Assembly: GCA_945946715.1 (NCBI GenBank)
Contig: CAMEWU010000121.1
Location: 1-7,175, forward strand
Reading direction: 5' to 3'
DNA from: an uncultured Clostridium sp.
Lineage (GTDB): Bacteria > Bacillota > Clostridia > Lachnospirales > Lachnospiraceae
DNA length: 7,175 nucleotides
Positions 1-6,542 of the stretch are shown here, piece by piece. The position numbers and the translations under genes are program-made. The notes under the pieces are model-generated. The model ran no database searches. It was not told the DNA's origin and saw only the letters and a program-made list of their open reading frames with translations. Each line of letters begins with the position of its first letter. The stretch's first letter is position 1.

Positions 1-295
1 TTACACCATTTACCATTTTTAAGACACGTTCTACTTCTCCACCAAAATCCGCATGTCCAGGTGTATCAATAATATTAATTTTTGTATCTCCATACATTAC
101 AGCAGTATTCTTAGAAAGAATGGTAATTCCTCTTTCCCGTTCGATATCATTGGAGTCCATAACCCGCTCTGCCACTTCTTGATTCTCACGGAATACGCCA
201 CTTTGCTTTAACAGTTCGTCCACCAGAGTTGTCTTGCCATGGTCTACATGGGCAATAATTGCAACATTTCGAATGTCCTCTCTTGCGATTTTCAT
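1..295 (-). CDS. typA: Translational GTPase TypA/BipA, N-terminal fragment (3' end off window)
   Basis: This is the first 98 codons of a TypA/BipA ribosome-binding GTPase, an EF-G-like translation factor that acts on the 70S ribosome or 50S assembly in stress and cold. The visible part is the start of the G domain. The P-loop is AHVDHGKTT (about residues 15-23). The switch I segment RERGITI (53-59) includes the conserved Thr58, and the G3 motif DTPGH is at 77-81. The run DELLKQSG and the segment NDIERERGITIL are typical of TypA rather than EF-G, LepA or TetM. The start ATG at 293-295 is preceded by GAAGG (302-306) with a 6-nt spacer. The remaining roughly 500 residues of a usual family member lie beyond position 1. 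Family identity is secure; only the 3' part is unseen. Confidence 0.96.
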   Translation of the reverse strand, partial: MKIAREDIRNVAIIAHVDHGKTTLVDELLKQSGVFRENQEVAERVMDSNDIERERGITILSKNTAVMYGDTKINIIDTPGHADFGGEVERVLKMVNGV

Positions 296-353
296 ATATA
301 GCCTTCTTTCTTAATTAAATGTATATCATTTCTATTCTTTTACAACGCGTAAC

Positions 354-382
354 ATTTTATCATAGAGAAAAGGACTTGGCAA
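354..382 (-). promoter_or_regulatory. Candidate sigma-A promoter of typA
   Basis: On the minus strand the sequence reads TTGCCA (382-377), a 17-bp spacer, then TAAAAT (359-354). A TG one base before the -10 makes it an extended -10 element. The -35 lies only 7 bp past the yigZ stop codon, and the start of typA is about 58 bp downstream of the -10. This suggests typA has its own vegetative promoter rather than depending on read-through from yigZ. It is a consensus match by eye with no transcript data. Confidence 0.65.
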
Positions 383-389
383 GAATGAG

Positions 390-1010
390 TTAATCAAATA
401 CTTCACCGGTTTTCTTTACCAATACCCTTGCTCCGGTTGCTTCTGTTACTTCTTTCCCAAATCTTTCAAATACAGGAGCATATACCCGTACCTTCAATAA
501 CACTTTATCTGTATAGATGGTATCTGTTATTTCGGCATCTGTATTACCAATTAAGTACTGAATTTTTCCTAAATCTGTATATTCCATATCCAGCTCACAT
601 TCCACTAACTGGCGTTTTAATCTTATAATGCTGGCAGCAATTCCTGCTTTGGCAGCATCCGTATACGCCCGAACCAATCCTCCTGTTCCCAACAGGGTGC
701 CACCAAAATACCGGGTTACTACAATACAGATATTCCTTATCCCGCTTCCCTGTATCACTTCCAAAATAGGCTTACCTGCTGTTCCCTGTGGTTCTCCATC
801 ATCGGAAAATCGAAGTAATGTCTGGTTGCCTGTTCCAATAGAATAAGCAAAACAATTGTGTCTGGCATCATAATGTTTTTTCTTAATACTTTCTATAAAG
901 GCTGCCGCCTCTTCCTCAGAGCTAACAGCTGCCGTATATCCAATAAAACGGGACTTTTTTTCTATGATTTCGTCCTGTCCGCCCTCTATTAATGCCAGAT
1001 ATTCTTTCAT
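390..1010 (-). CDS. yigZ: YigZ/IMPACT family protein (UPF0029 + DUF1949)
   Basis: A 206-residue protein of the bacterial YigZ branch of the IMPACT family. The family signature is clear: DDGEPQGTAGKP at residues 70-81 and VVTRYFGGTLLGTGG at 97-111, followed by LVRAY. The N-terminal UPF0029 fold covers roughly residues 15-125 and the smaller DUF1949 domain about 137-192. Length is normal for the family. Eukaryotic IMPACT modulates GCN2 signalling, but the role of the bacterial proteins is unsettled; a link to translation or nucleic-acid binding has been proposed. It is predicted cytoplasmic, with no signal peptide or membrane segment. The ATG at 1010 has AGGA at 1017-1020 with a 6-nt spacer. 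typA lies downstream in the same direction after a 94-bp gap that contains a separate promoter candidate, so co-transcription is possible but not required. Confidence 0.93.
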   Translation of the reverse strand: MKEYLALIEGGQDEIIEKKSRFIGYTAAVSSEEEAAAFIESIKKKHYDARHNCFAYSIGTGNQTLLRFSDDGEPQGTAGKPILEVIQGSGIRNICIVVTRYFGGTLLGTGGLVRAYTDAAKAGIAASIIRLKRQLVECELDMEYTDLGKIQYLIGNTDAEITDTIYTDKVLLKVRVYAPVFERFGKEVTEATGARVLVKKTGEVFD

Positions 1011-1049
1011 GTCTGTTCCTGCCTTTCCTTGGTCATAATAATTAGTATC

Positions 1050-1078
1050 AGTATAGCTTTTCTCCTGACATAGTGCAA
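1050..1078 (-). promoter_or_regulatory. Candidate sigma-A promoter of yigZ
   Basis: The minus strand shows TTGCAC (1078-1073), a 17-bp spacer and TATACT (1055-1050), about 40 bp upstream of the yigZ start. The -10 is good; the -35 matches only its TTG core. It is one half of a divergent promoter region shared with the PBP gene. Confidence 0.5.
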
Positions 1079-1165
1079 CGAAAACAATAAAAGCTAGGAA
1101 AACCTGTCGAATTTATGAAGAAACTATGACAGATATAAATTTTTCTTTCTTTCACAAGGGGAATT

Positions 1166-1203
1166 TGTTATAATGAACTGTAGTTTTGTTTCGTATAAGG
1201 AGG
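1166..1203 (+). promoter_or_regulatory. Extended -10 promoter and strong Shine-Dalgarno of the class A PBP gene
   Basis: A perfect TATAAT (1169-1174) is preceded by TG at 1166-1167, giving an extended -10 (TGTTATAAT). No good TTGACA box stands 17 bp upstream, only a CTTT-rich stretch, so the TG motif probably compensates. Downstream, AAGGAGG (1197-1203) lies 7 nt before the ATG at 1211 and fixes the start. The pattern suggests housekeeping sigma-A expression rather than sporulation control. Confidence 0.68.
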
Positions 1204-1210
1204 CGCTTTC

Positions 1211-4111
1211 ATGAATTATAATAAAAACGAAGCAATTAAAAAGCAAAAGCATCTGGTATCAAAAGCCAGTAAAAATGCTCAAAAGGTAAAAGTATCTATC
1301 TTTAAAGCATTTTTGGTATGCATTGTTGCTTTTGTTGCAGTCTGTGCAGGTGCAGGTTTTGGAATGATGAATGGAATCCTGGACAACGCACCAAGCATTG
1401 ACGATATTAATGTTGTCCCAGAGGGATTTCAAACCTGCATTTACAATCAGGATGGGGAATTAATTACTACCTTATCCCGTATCAATTCCAATCGGGAATA
1501 TGCCCATTACAAGGATATTCCGGAGGATTTGGTAAACGCCTACATCGCAATTGAAGATGAGCGATTCCGTCAGCATAACGGTATTGACGTTCGAGGCATC
1601 CTTCGTGCTGCTGTTGAAGGTATAAGAAATGGCTTTCACTTTAATCAGGGTGCCAGTACCATTACACAACAGCTGATTAAAAACGAAGTATTCAATGTAG
1701 GTATGGATGAAGATACTTTTATGGAGTCTCTGGAACGTAAGATTCAGGAACAGTATCTTGCCGTAGAACTGGAAAAGAAATTAAGTAAAGATGAAATTCT
1801 GGAATATTACTTGAACAGTATTTATCTTGGACAAGGCTGCCATGGTGTTCAAACTGCATCCCAGACTTATTTTGGAAAGGAAATGTCTGACCTAACCATA
1901 TCTGAATGCGCAGTAATTGCAGCTATTACTCAAAATCCATCTAAATACGACCCGATTATTTATCCGGAATATAATGCCCAGCGTCGGCAAAGTGTTTTGG
2001 ATAAAATGCTGGAATTAGATTTTATAACGGAAGCAGAATATGAAACAGCTTGTGCGGATGATGTATACTCCCGTGTGGAACTACACCACGACACAGTTAT
2101 AGAGGAAAGAGAGGTAAATTCCTATTTCATCGATGCAACCATTAATGCGTTAACAGACCAGCTGATTAATGAATATGGTTATACTCCGGCCGAGGCAGCA
2201 AATGCAATTTATGCCGGTGGTTTATCAATCTATATAACACAGGATCAGGATATTCAGGATATTTGCGATACTGTCTTAAATGATCCGGATAATTACCCGG
2301 CTACCACCCAGGTTTCACTTTCTTATCAGCTGACTCTGGTAGATGATGAGGGTAATACCACTAATTTTAGTACCAACCACTTATTAAGCCACTTTAAGGA
2401 GAAGTCAGGTAATTCCAATTATTCCTTAATTTATTCCAGCGAGGAGGCGGCAAGAGCTGCTGCTGATGAATTCAAGGAAGATATGTTGGCAGAGAATCCT
2501 GATTTAACATTCCTGTTAGAGACCTATGATACTACCATTCAGCCTCAGATTTCATTTACAATTATGGATCAGTACACCGGACAGATTAAAGCAATTGTTG
2601 GTGGTCGTGGTGAGAAAAAAGGAAATCTGACCTTGAACCGTGCTACTGATTCAGCAAGACAACCCGGCTCCTGCTTCAAGGTTCTGGCAGCTTTTGTACC
2701 TGCTCTTGATGCATCCGACATGACACTTGCAACCACCTACGAGGATGCTCCATTTAATTATTCCAATGGTCGTCCGGTAGCAAACTGGTGGGGAGGCAGT
2801 TATCGTGGCTTTAACTCTATCCGAGACGCCATTCGGGATTCCATGAATGTTATTGCTGTAAAAACTATCACAGATGTAGGTCCGGAGGTTTCTTTCCAAT
2901 ATCTGATTGATATGGGCTTTACCACATTGGTAGAATCTGAAACCTATTCTGATGGCACTGTTTATTCTGATATACAGCAATCTTTAGCATTAGGTGGTAT
3001 TACCAATGGTGTAACAAATGTTGAAATCAATGCAGCCTATGCCTCTATTGCAAACTGCGGTGTTTATACAGAACCGATTTTTTATACCAAAGTATTAGAC
3101 CACGATGGAAATGTACTGATTGATAACCAGCCGGAAACCAGACAGGTTATGCAACCGACAACGGCATGGCTGTTGAATAACGCAATGAAAGATGTTATTA
3201 CTTCCGGTACCGGTGGACCTTGTGCTTTATCCAGCGGTATGCCAGTATCCGGAAAAACCGGAACCAGTTCAAAGGACTATGATTTATGGTTCTGTGGTTC
3301 TACTCCTTATTATACTGCTTCTATCTGGCTGGGATATGATATTAATACTTCTCTTCCAAGCGGAAGTGGTTCTCTACATGAGAGAATGTGGTCTAAAATT
3401 ATGCAGCAAATCGTTGAGCTGGAAGAACAGGAAATCAAAGACTTTCCAAAGGTTGACGGCATTACCAGTGCTACTGTATGTAAAACTACAGGTCTTCTTC
3501 CAACTGATGGATGCGAAACCCGTACGGAGTACTTTGCTGTTGGCACTGTTCCAACAGCTACATGTGGAGCAGTTACAGTTGAAATATGTGAAGATTCCTT
3601 ACTTCCTGCTACAGATAACTGTCCAAATCATTTTACACTGACCTACATTGTTGAAGAAGACGGCTCTATCTATATACCATATGCATATCAGGAAAAGGGC
3701 ATTCCGGAGGGATTTGAAACACAGACCTGTGACTTGCACCTATCTTCCGACTCTACGGAAGCCAGTACCTCTCAGGAAGTATATACTATCACTTCCTCTG
3801 TAAACGGTACAGGCGGAACAATTACAGAGAGTTCCCAGGTTCCGGCAGGCGGTTCCAAAACATTCTTCATAACACCGGCAACCGGTTATGCCATTGCAGA
3901 TGTTCTTGTAGATGGAAGAAGCGTTGGTGCTGTATCTAGTTACACCTTCACCAATGTCACCAGTAACCAGACTATTACAGTTAAATTCACAGCTTCCGGA
4001 GGTGGAGGCACCGATCCGACAAATCCAACCTCCTCAGAAACAACCTCTGAATCTGCAACAGAGCCGACGGAGCCAACTGCTCCAGAGTCTCCAACACCAC
4101 TGGCACTGTAA
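1211..4111 (+). CDS. Class A penicillin-binding protein (PBP1A-like, GT51 + transpeptidase) with InlB-repeat-like C-terminal extension
   Basis: A 966-residue bifunctional peptidoglycan synthase (ponA/mrcA type) that polymerises lipid II and cross-links stem peptides at the outer face of the membrane. A short Lys-rich cytoplasmic tail precedes one membrane anchor (about residues 29-54). The GT51 domain (about 70-250) has EDERFRQHNG with catalytic Glu115, GASTITQQLIKN (147-158), RKIQEQ with Glu180, and YLNSIYLGQG. The transpeptidase (about 330-735) has SCFK with nucleophile Ser487 and Lys490, SMN at 544-546, and KTGT at 682-685, so both activities look intact. The stretch at about 355-440 is longer than in canonical PBP1A. 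After the transpeptidase come two Cys-x10-Cys segments (757-768, 793-804), a divergent InlB B-repeat-like domain (about 857-927), a Gly-rich hinge and a Pro/Thr/Ser/Glu tail ending in LAL, with no LPXTG sorting signal. The gene is monocistronic, divergent from yigZ and convergent with spoVAE. Family is certain; the exact orthologue name is not assigned. Confidence 0.96.
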   Translation: MNYNKNEAIKKQKHLVSKASKNAQKVKVSIFKAFLVCIVAFVAVCAGAGFGMMNGILDNAPSIDDINVVPEGFQTCIYNQDGELITTLSRINSNREYAHYKDIPEDLVNAYIAIEDERFRQHNGIDVRGILRAAVEGIRNGFHFNQGASTITQQLIKNEVFNVGMDEDTFMESLERKIQEQYLAVELEKKLSKDEILEYYLNSIYLGQGCHGVQTASQTYFGKEMSDLTISECAVIAAITQNPSKYDPIIYPEYNAQRRQSVLDKMLELDFITEAEYETACADDVYSRVELHHDTVIEEREVNSYFIDATINALTDQLINEYGYTPAEAANAIYAGGLSIYITQDQDIQDICDTVLNDPDNYPATTQVSLSYQLTLVDDEGNTTNFSTNHLLSHFKEKSGNSNYSLIYSSEEAARAAADEFKEDMLAENPDLTFLLETYDTTIQPQISFTIMDQYTGQIKAIVGGRGEKKGNLTLNRATDSARQPGSCFKVLAAFVPALDASDMTLATTYEDAPFNYSNGRPVANWWGGSYRGFNSIRDAIRDSMNVIAVKTITDVGPEVSFQYLIDMGFTTLVESETYSDGTVYSDIQQSLALGGITNGVTNVEINAAYASIANCGVYTEPIFYTKVLDHDGNVLIDNQPETRQVMQPTTAWLLNNAMKDVITSGTGGPCALSSGMPVSGKTGTSSKDYDLWFCGSTPYYTASIWLGYDINTSLPSGSGSLHERMWSKIMQQIVELEEQEIKDFPKVDGITSATVCKTTGLLPTDGCETRTEYFAVGTVPTATCGAVTVEICEDSLLPATDNCPNHFTLTYIVEEDGSIYIPYAYQEKGIPEGFETQTCDLHLSSDSTEASTSQEVYTITSSVNGTGGTITESSQVPAGGSKTFFITPATGYAIADVLVDGRSVGAVSSYTFTNVTSNQTITVKFTASGGGGTDPTNPTSSETTSESATEPTEPTAPESPTPLAL

Positions 4112-4131
4112 TAAAAAAGATGTATAATATT

Positions 4132-4163
4132 AAAACAGGTGTGAAAATTTCACACCTGTTTTT
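4132..4163. terminator. Bidirectional rho-independent terminator between PBP gene and spoVAE
   Basis: A 14-bp perfect stem (4132-4145 with 4149-4162) closes a 3-nt loop. The core is ACAGGTGTGAAA and its complement. The plus strand ends in a T run (4159-4163), and the 5' arm begins with AAAA, giving a T run on the minus strand as well. It lies 21 bp after the PBP stop codon and 39 bp after the spoVAE stop codon, in the right place to end both convergent transcripts. Confidence 0.9.
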
Positions 4164-4200
4164 GTCTATATAAAGGAATAAACCCTAGGAATTCATTCCA

Positions 4201-4557
4201 TTACTTTTTCATCTTTGGCTGAAAAATCAAGGAGGCAAGATATGAAAAAATCAGTGCAGCTGAAGTTCCTACCGCCGCCATCTTAAATCCTCCCCGAAAT
4301 AGTCCGATAAATCCATCCGCATCTACTGCTTCCCGAATTCCTTTCCACAAATTATATCCAAATCCCGTTAACGGAACGGAAGCTCCTCCGCCAGCAAAAT
4401 CAAGTAACGGTTTATAAAGCCCCAGGGCTCCCAGTACTGCCCCTACGCAAACCAGTGTAACCATTACCCTTCCGGGTAACATCTTTGTAGTATCCATCAA
4501 TATCTGGGATAATACGCAAATCAATCCTCCTATTACAAATGCCCACACATAATTCAT
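4201..4557 (-). CDS. spoVAE: Stage V sporulation protein AE (SpoVAE/SpoVAEb)
   Basis: A 118-residue membrane protein of the SpoVAC/SpoVAEb family, part of the SpoVA complex of the spore inner membrane. The complex moves Ca-dipicolinic acid into the forespore during development and out during germination. Hydrophobic segments are seen at about 3-20, 29-49 and 91-112. The family-typical stretch LLDFAGGGASVPLTGFG spans residues 51-67, and the protein ends in a basic PKMKK tail. Length is usual for the family. Its ATG overlaps the spoVAD stop codon in an ATGA tetranucleotide (4554-4557), so translation is probably coupled. It is the last gene of the unit and is followed by the shared terminator at 4132-4163. 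A SpoVAC assignment is less likely, because the position after spoVAD and the short length fit AE. Confidence 0.95.
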   Translation of the reverse strand: MNYVWAFVIGGLICVLSQILMDTTKMLPGRVMVTLVCVGAVLGALGLYKPLLDFAGGGASVPLTGFGYNLWKGIREAVDADGFIGLFRGGFKMAAVGTSAALIFSYLASLIFQPKMKK

Positions 4558-5576
4558 TTTGATACCCCCTTATTTTCAATTATAATTCCATGTGCAATTC
4601 CCGGCACTGACTGACCTTCATTGAAACTAACCGTAGACAGTAATGCCCCGGTAGGTACAAATAATACCCGATTCCATTCTCTGTTTTTCAACTTATCCAA
4701 AATCAGGCCTGCCAAAGTAACTGCCGAACAACCGCAACCGGAACCACCGCTATGAGTATCCTGTTCCTCATTATCAAAAATCTCTATACCACAGTCCATA
4801 TGCTGGTCCATAATATCATAGCCATTATCATTCAGTAACTTTATCAGTATTCCCTTTCCTACTTTTCCCAAATCACCGGTTATGATTCTATCATAGTCCT
4901 CCGGTCTGCGATTAAAATCCTGAAGATTCTGATAAATCACAGATGCCGCAGCAGGTGCCATGGCTGCTCCCATATTCATGGAATCCCGTACCCCATAATC
5001 TGTAATTACTCCGGTGGCAATACCACGGATGATAATATCCCCAGGTTTTCGTGACAATATAAAGGCACCACTTCCCGTAACCGTCCAGGTAGCACTAAGG
5101 GGTCTTTGATTTCCATATTCCAAGGGAAATCGAAATTGTTTTTCTGCACTTCCCAAATGACTGGATGCAACCGTTAACACCTGTTCTGCATATCCGGCCG
5201 CAACGGTCATTGCCCCAAGTGCCAACCCTTCTCCTGCTGTGGAACAGGCACCATATAACCCGAATAATGGTATCTCCATATCTTTTAATCCAAAGGTCGA
5301 TGCTATTAATTGTCCTAACAGGTCACCTGCAAAAACATAACGAATATCTTCCTTTTTTAAACCAGATTTTTCAATTGCTTTCATACAAGCCTGGTGTACC
5401 AGTTCGCTTTCCCCTTCTTCCCAGGTATCTTTACCAATTGTAGGATCATCAAAAATTATATCAAAATAGTCCTTTAATGGACCTTCTCCCTCTTTTTTCC
5501 CCACAACCGACGCAGCACTTAAAATACATGGTGGATGTTCAAACTCTATACTCTGTTTTCCTTTCATTTGCTGCAT
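4554..5576 (-). CDS. spoVAD: Stage V sporulation protein AD (SpoVAD), dipicolinic acid-binding
   Basis: A 340-residue SpoVAD, the soluble, thiolase-fold component of the SpoVA dipicolinic acid channel, which binds DPA at the spore inner membrane. Landmarks are the GDLLGQ segment (84-89), the YGACSTAGEG box with Cys111 in the position of the thiolase nucleophile (108-117), ATWTVTGSGAF (162-172), and the family hallmark HSGGSGCGCSAV (275-286). Length matches the family and no signal peptide is visible. The ATG at 5576 follows GGAGGTGA (5588-5581), a near-perfect Shine-Dalgarno 7 nt from its GGAGG core to the start; the later Met4 lacks such a site. It overlaps spoVAE by 4 bp. The usual clostridial order is spoVAC-spoVAD-spoVAE, but no spoVAC precedes it here. 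A sigma-G-like promoter candidate lies just upstream. Confidence 0.97.
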   Translation of the reverse strand: MQQMKGKQSIEFEHPPCILSAASVVGKKEGEGPLKDYFDIIFDDPTIGKDTWEEGESELVHQACMKAIEKSGLKKEDIRYVFAGDLLGQLIASTFGLKDMEIPLFGLYGACSTAGEGLALGAMTVAAGYAEQVLTVASSHLGSAEKQFRFPLEYGNQRPLSATWTVTGSGAFILSRKPGDIIIRGIATGVITDYGVRDSMNMGAAMAPAAASVIYQNLQDFNRRPEDYDRIITGDLGKVGKGILIKLLNDNGYDIMDQHMDCGIEIFDNEEQDTHSGGSGCGCSAVTLAGLILDKLKNREWNRVLFVPTGALLSTVSFNEGQSVPGIAHGIIIENKGVSK

Positions 5577-5607
5577 ATTTTCACCTCCGGTTTTAAACTG
5601 TTTCTCA

Positions 5608-5619
5608 AATACTAGTATT
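5608..5619. repeat. 12-bp perfect palindrome overlapping the spoVAD -10 region
   Basis: AATACTAGTATT reads the same on both strands and covers the proposed -10 element of spoVAD, about 32 bp before the start codon. It may be an operator for a dimeric regulator, or merely a by-product of the AATACTA -10 sequence. No second copy was noticed elsewhere in the window. Confidence 0.35.
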
Positions 5620-5641
5620 CCGAATCAAAAAAAATATATGT
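5613..5641 (-). promoter_or_regulatory. Candidate forespore (sigma-G-like) promoter of spoVAD-spoVAE
   Basis: The minus strand reads ACATA (5641-5637), a 17-bp spacer that includes a T8 run, then AATACTA (5619-5613). The sigma-G consensus is roughly GNATA with a CATACTA-like -10, so each box has one mismatch. CGGAATACTA also resembles a sigma-F -10, and sigma-F and sigma-G targets overlap. The spoVA operon of Bacillus subtilis is under sigma-G, which supports this reading. The Shine-Dalgarno GGAGGTGA (5588-5581) follows 25 bp further on. Confidence 0.5.
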
Positions 5642-5685
5642 AACATATGCAGCCATTTCTTCTTCCTATTTTTGGTTTTAAAAAT

Positions 5686-5714
5686 AAAAAAGCACTGGAA
5701 TTTCCAGTACTTTT
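5686..5714 (-). terminator. Rho-independent terminator of the TauE/SafE gene, overlapping its stop codon
   Basis: On the minus strand AAAAGTACTGG pairs with CCAGTGCTTTT (5714-5704 with 5698-5688), with one G-U pair at 5709/5693, then a T6 run (5691-5686). The T run continues into the 3' arm. The first bases of the stem are the last two of the TAA stop codon (5715-5713). On the plus strand the G-U pair becomes a C-A mismatch, so it is best suited to the minus-strand transcript. It separates the transporter from spoVAD. Confidence 0.85.
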
Positions 5715-6504
5715 ATCCTTGTATCATGGGTATTAATTTCACAAGCAAAGTTATGAATCCGAGTATGGTTAATATAATTCCTACCGTACGGTTTAATCGT
5801 TTTTCTTCACACTTATTTGCAAACTGTGCCGCCCAAATGGCACCTAGCACTGTAGAAATCACACAGATAATCAGTGCCTTCATATCCAGCTGGCATCCCA
5901 TAGCATAATGGCTGACTGCTCCTGTTAATGCAATAATGGTCATAATCATTGTGCTGGTACCAACTGCTTTTTTCAAATCATATCCCAGCAGAACCGTTAA
6001 CGCAAACAGCATCATTGCACCGCCGCCAACACCTGCAAATCCACAAATCAATCCAATCACCATTCCAGAAAGAACGGATAGCAGGATTTGAACCCACTTT
6101 CGATGTTTACGAACCTTACTTGTCTTCTCCTCAGTAATCGGGCAGACAATAAACCGGATTCCCAAGTAAGTAGTAGCTACAATTGAATATAGACCGATTC
6201 CATTAGGGGCCTCTATGGAAAACCGATATCCAATATAACTACCCACTACTGAGCACACAAATGCAGGTCCTAAAATTAATAATCCCCGCTTAATATCAAT
6301 ATTCTTATTTCGATAATAAGTATATGCAGATAACGCGGATGCCAGCACATCAGAAGCCAATGCAATTGCTACTACATCATAAGAATCCATACCGCCTAAA
6401 GACACCAGCATCGGTGTGATAACTACCGCTGCGGATAATCCTGCAAGACCGGTTACAATTCCTGCGCCTAAACCTGCAAGAATACATATAATAATAAAAT
6501 ACAT
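5713..6504 (-). CDS. TauE/SafE family membrane transporter (putative sulfite/organosulfonate-type anion exporter)
   Basis: A 263-residue, very hydrophobic protein of the TauE/SafE (COG0730) family, with about eight probable membrane segments. The family's internal duplication is visible. GLGAGIVTGLAGLSA (11-25) in the first half matches GMVIGLICGFAGVGGGA (147-163) in the second. ALASDVLASALSAY (48-61) corresponds to AVGTSTMIMTIIALTGAVSHY (180-200, interrupted here as AVGTSTMIMT then IIALTGAVSHY). A basic loop at about 126-136 (KTSKVRKHRK) separates the halves. Family members move sulfite, sulfoacetate or other small anions, but the substrate cannot be told from sequence and no sulfur-metabolism gene is nearby. 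The ATG at 6504 has AGAGGAA (6517-6511) 7-8 nt upstream. Its terminator overlaps the stop codon, and the receiver-domain gene lies 120 bp upstream in the same direction. The start is embedded in an inverted repeat (6494-6542). Confidence 0.9.
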   Translation of the reverse strand: MYFIIICILAGLGAGIVTGLAGLSAAVVITPMLVSLGGMDSYDVVAIALASDVLASALSAYTYYRNKNIDIKRGLLILGPAFVCSVVGSYIGYRFSIEAPNGIGLYSIVATTYLGIRFIVCPITEEKTSKVRKHRKWVQILLSVLSGMVIGLICGFAGVGGGAMMLFALTVLLGYDLKKAVGTSTMIMTIIALTGAVSHYAMGCQLDMKALIICVISTVLGAIWAAQFANKCEEKRLNRTVGIILTILGFITLLVKLIPMIQG

Positions 6505-6542
6505 GAACTGTTCCTCTACTTTAACAACTTCATGTATTTTAT
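6494..6542. repeat. 14-bp perfect inverted repeat flanking the RBS of the TauE/SafE gene
   Basis: The arms at 6494-6507 and 6529-6542 are exact complements (core AAAATACATGAA / TTCATGTATTTT), separated by 21 bp. The transporter start codon (6504-6502) is within one arm, and the Shine-Dalgarno AGAGGAA lies in the spacer. Three further outer pairs follow one mismatch (6490-6492 with 6544-6546). In RNA it would be an A/U-rich hairpin holding the start codon in its 3' arm; in DNA it could be an operator. The 5' arm also contains an ATG opening a five-codon frame (MKLLK) whose TAG stop touches the Shine-Dalgarno, but that ATG has no clear ribosome site of its own. Confidence 0.8.

Noticed and set aside
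1143..1153. CTTT-type short tandem run upstream of the PBP promoter
   Set aside because: Only about two to three units; too short to treat as a phase-variable tract, although it lies where a -35 would be.
2651..2980. A 109-codon antisense frame opposite the PBP transpeptidase motifs
   Set aside because: It mirrors the conserved coding sequence on the other strand; no promoter or ribosome site was seen, and the product looks like random translation.
3192..3641. A 149-codon open frame on the plus strand inside the PBP gene, in another frame
   Set aside because: It overlaps the transpeptidase and Cys-rich region of a clearly functional PBP, has no ribosome site worth noting, and its product shows no recognisable family.
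1211..5576. PBP gene and spoVAD-spoVAE read as one novel sporulation cell-wall system
   Set aside because: The genes are convergent, share only a terminator, and have different promoter types (extended -10 vegetative versus forespore-like); proximity alone does not support a joint function.
6516..6533. Five-codon leader peptide (MKLLK) upstream of the transporter
   Set aside because: No Shine-Dalgarno sequence precedes its ATG, and a frame this short is expected by chance; kept only as a remark on the inverted repeat.
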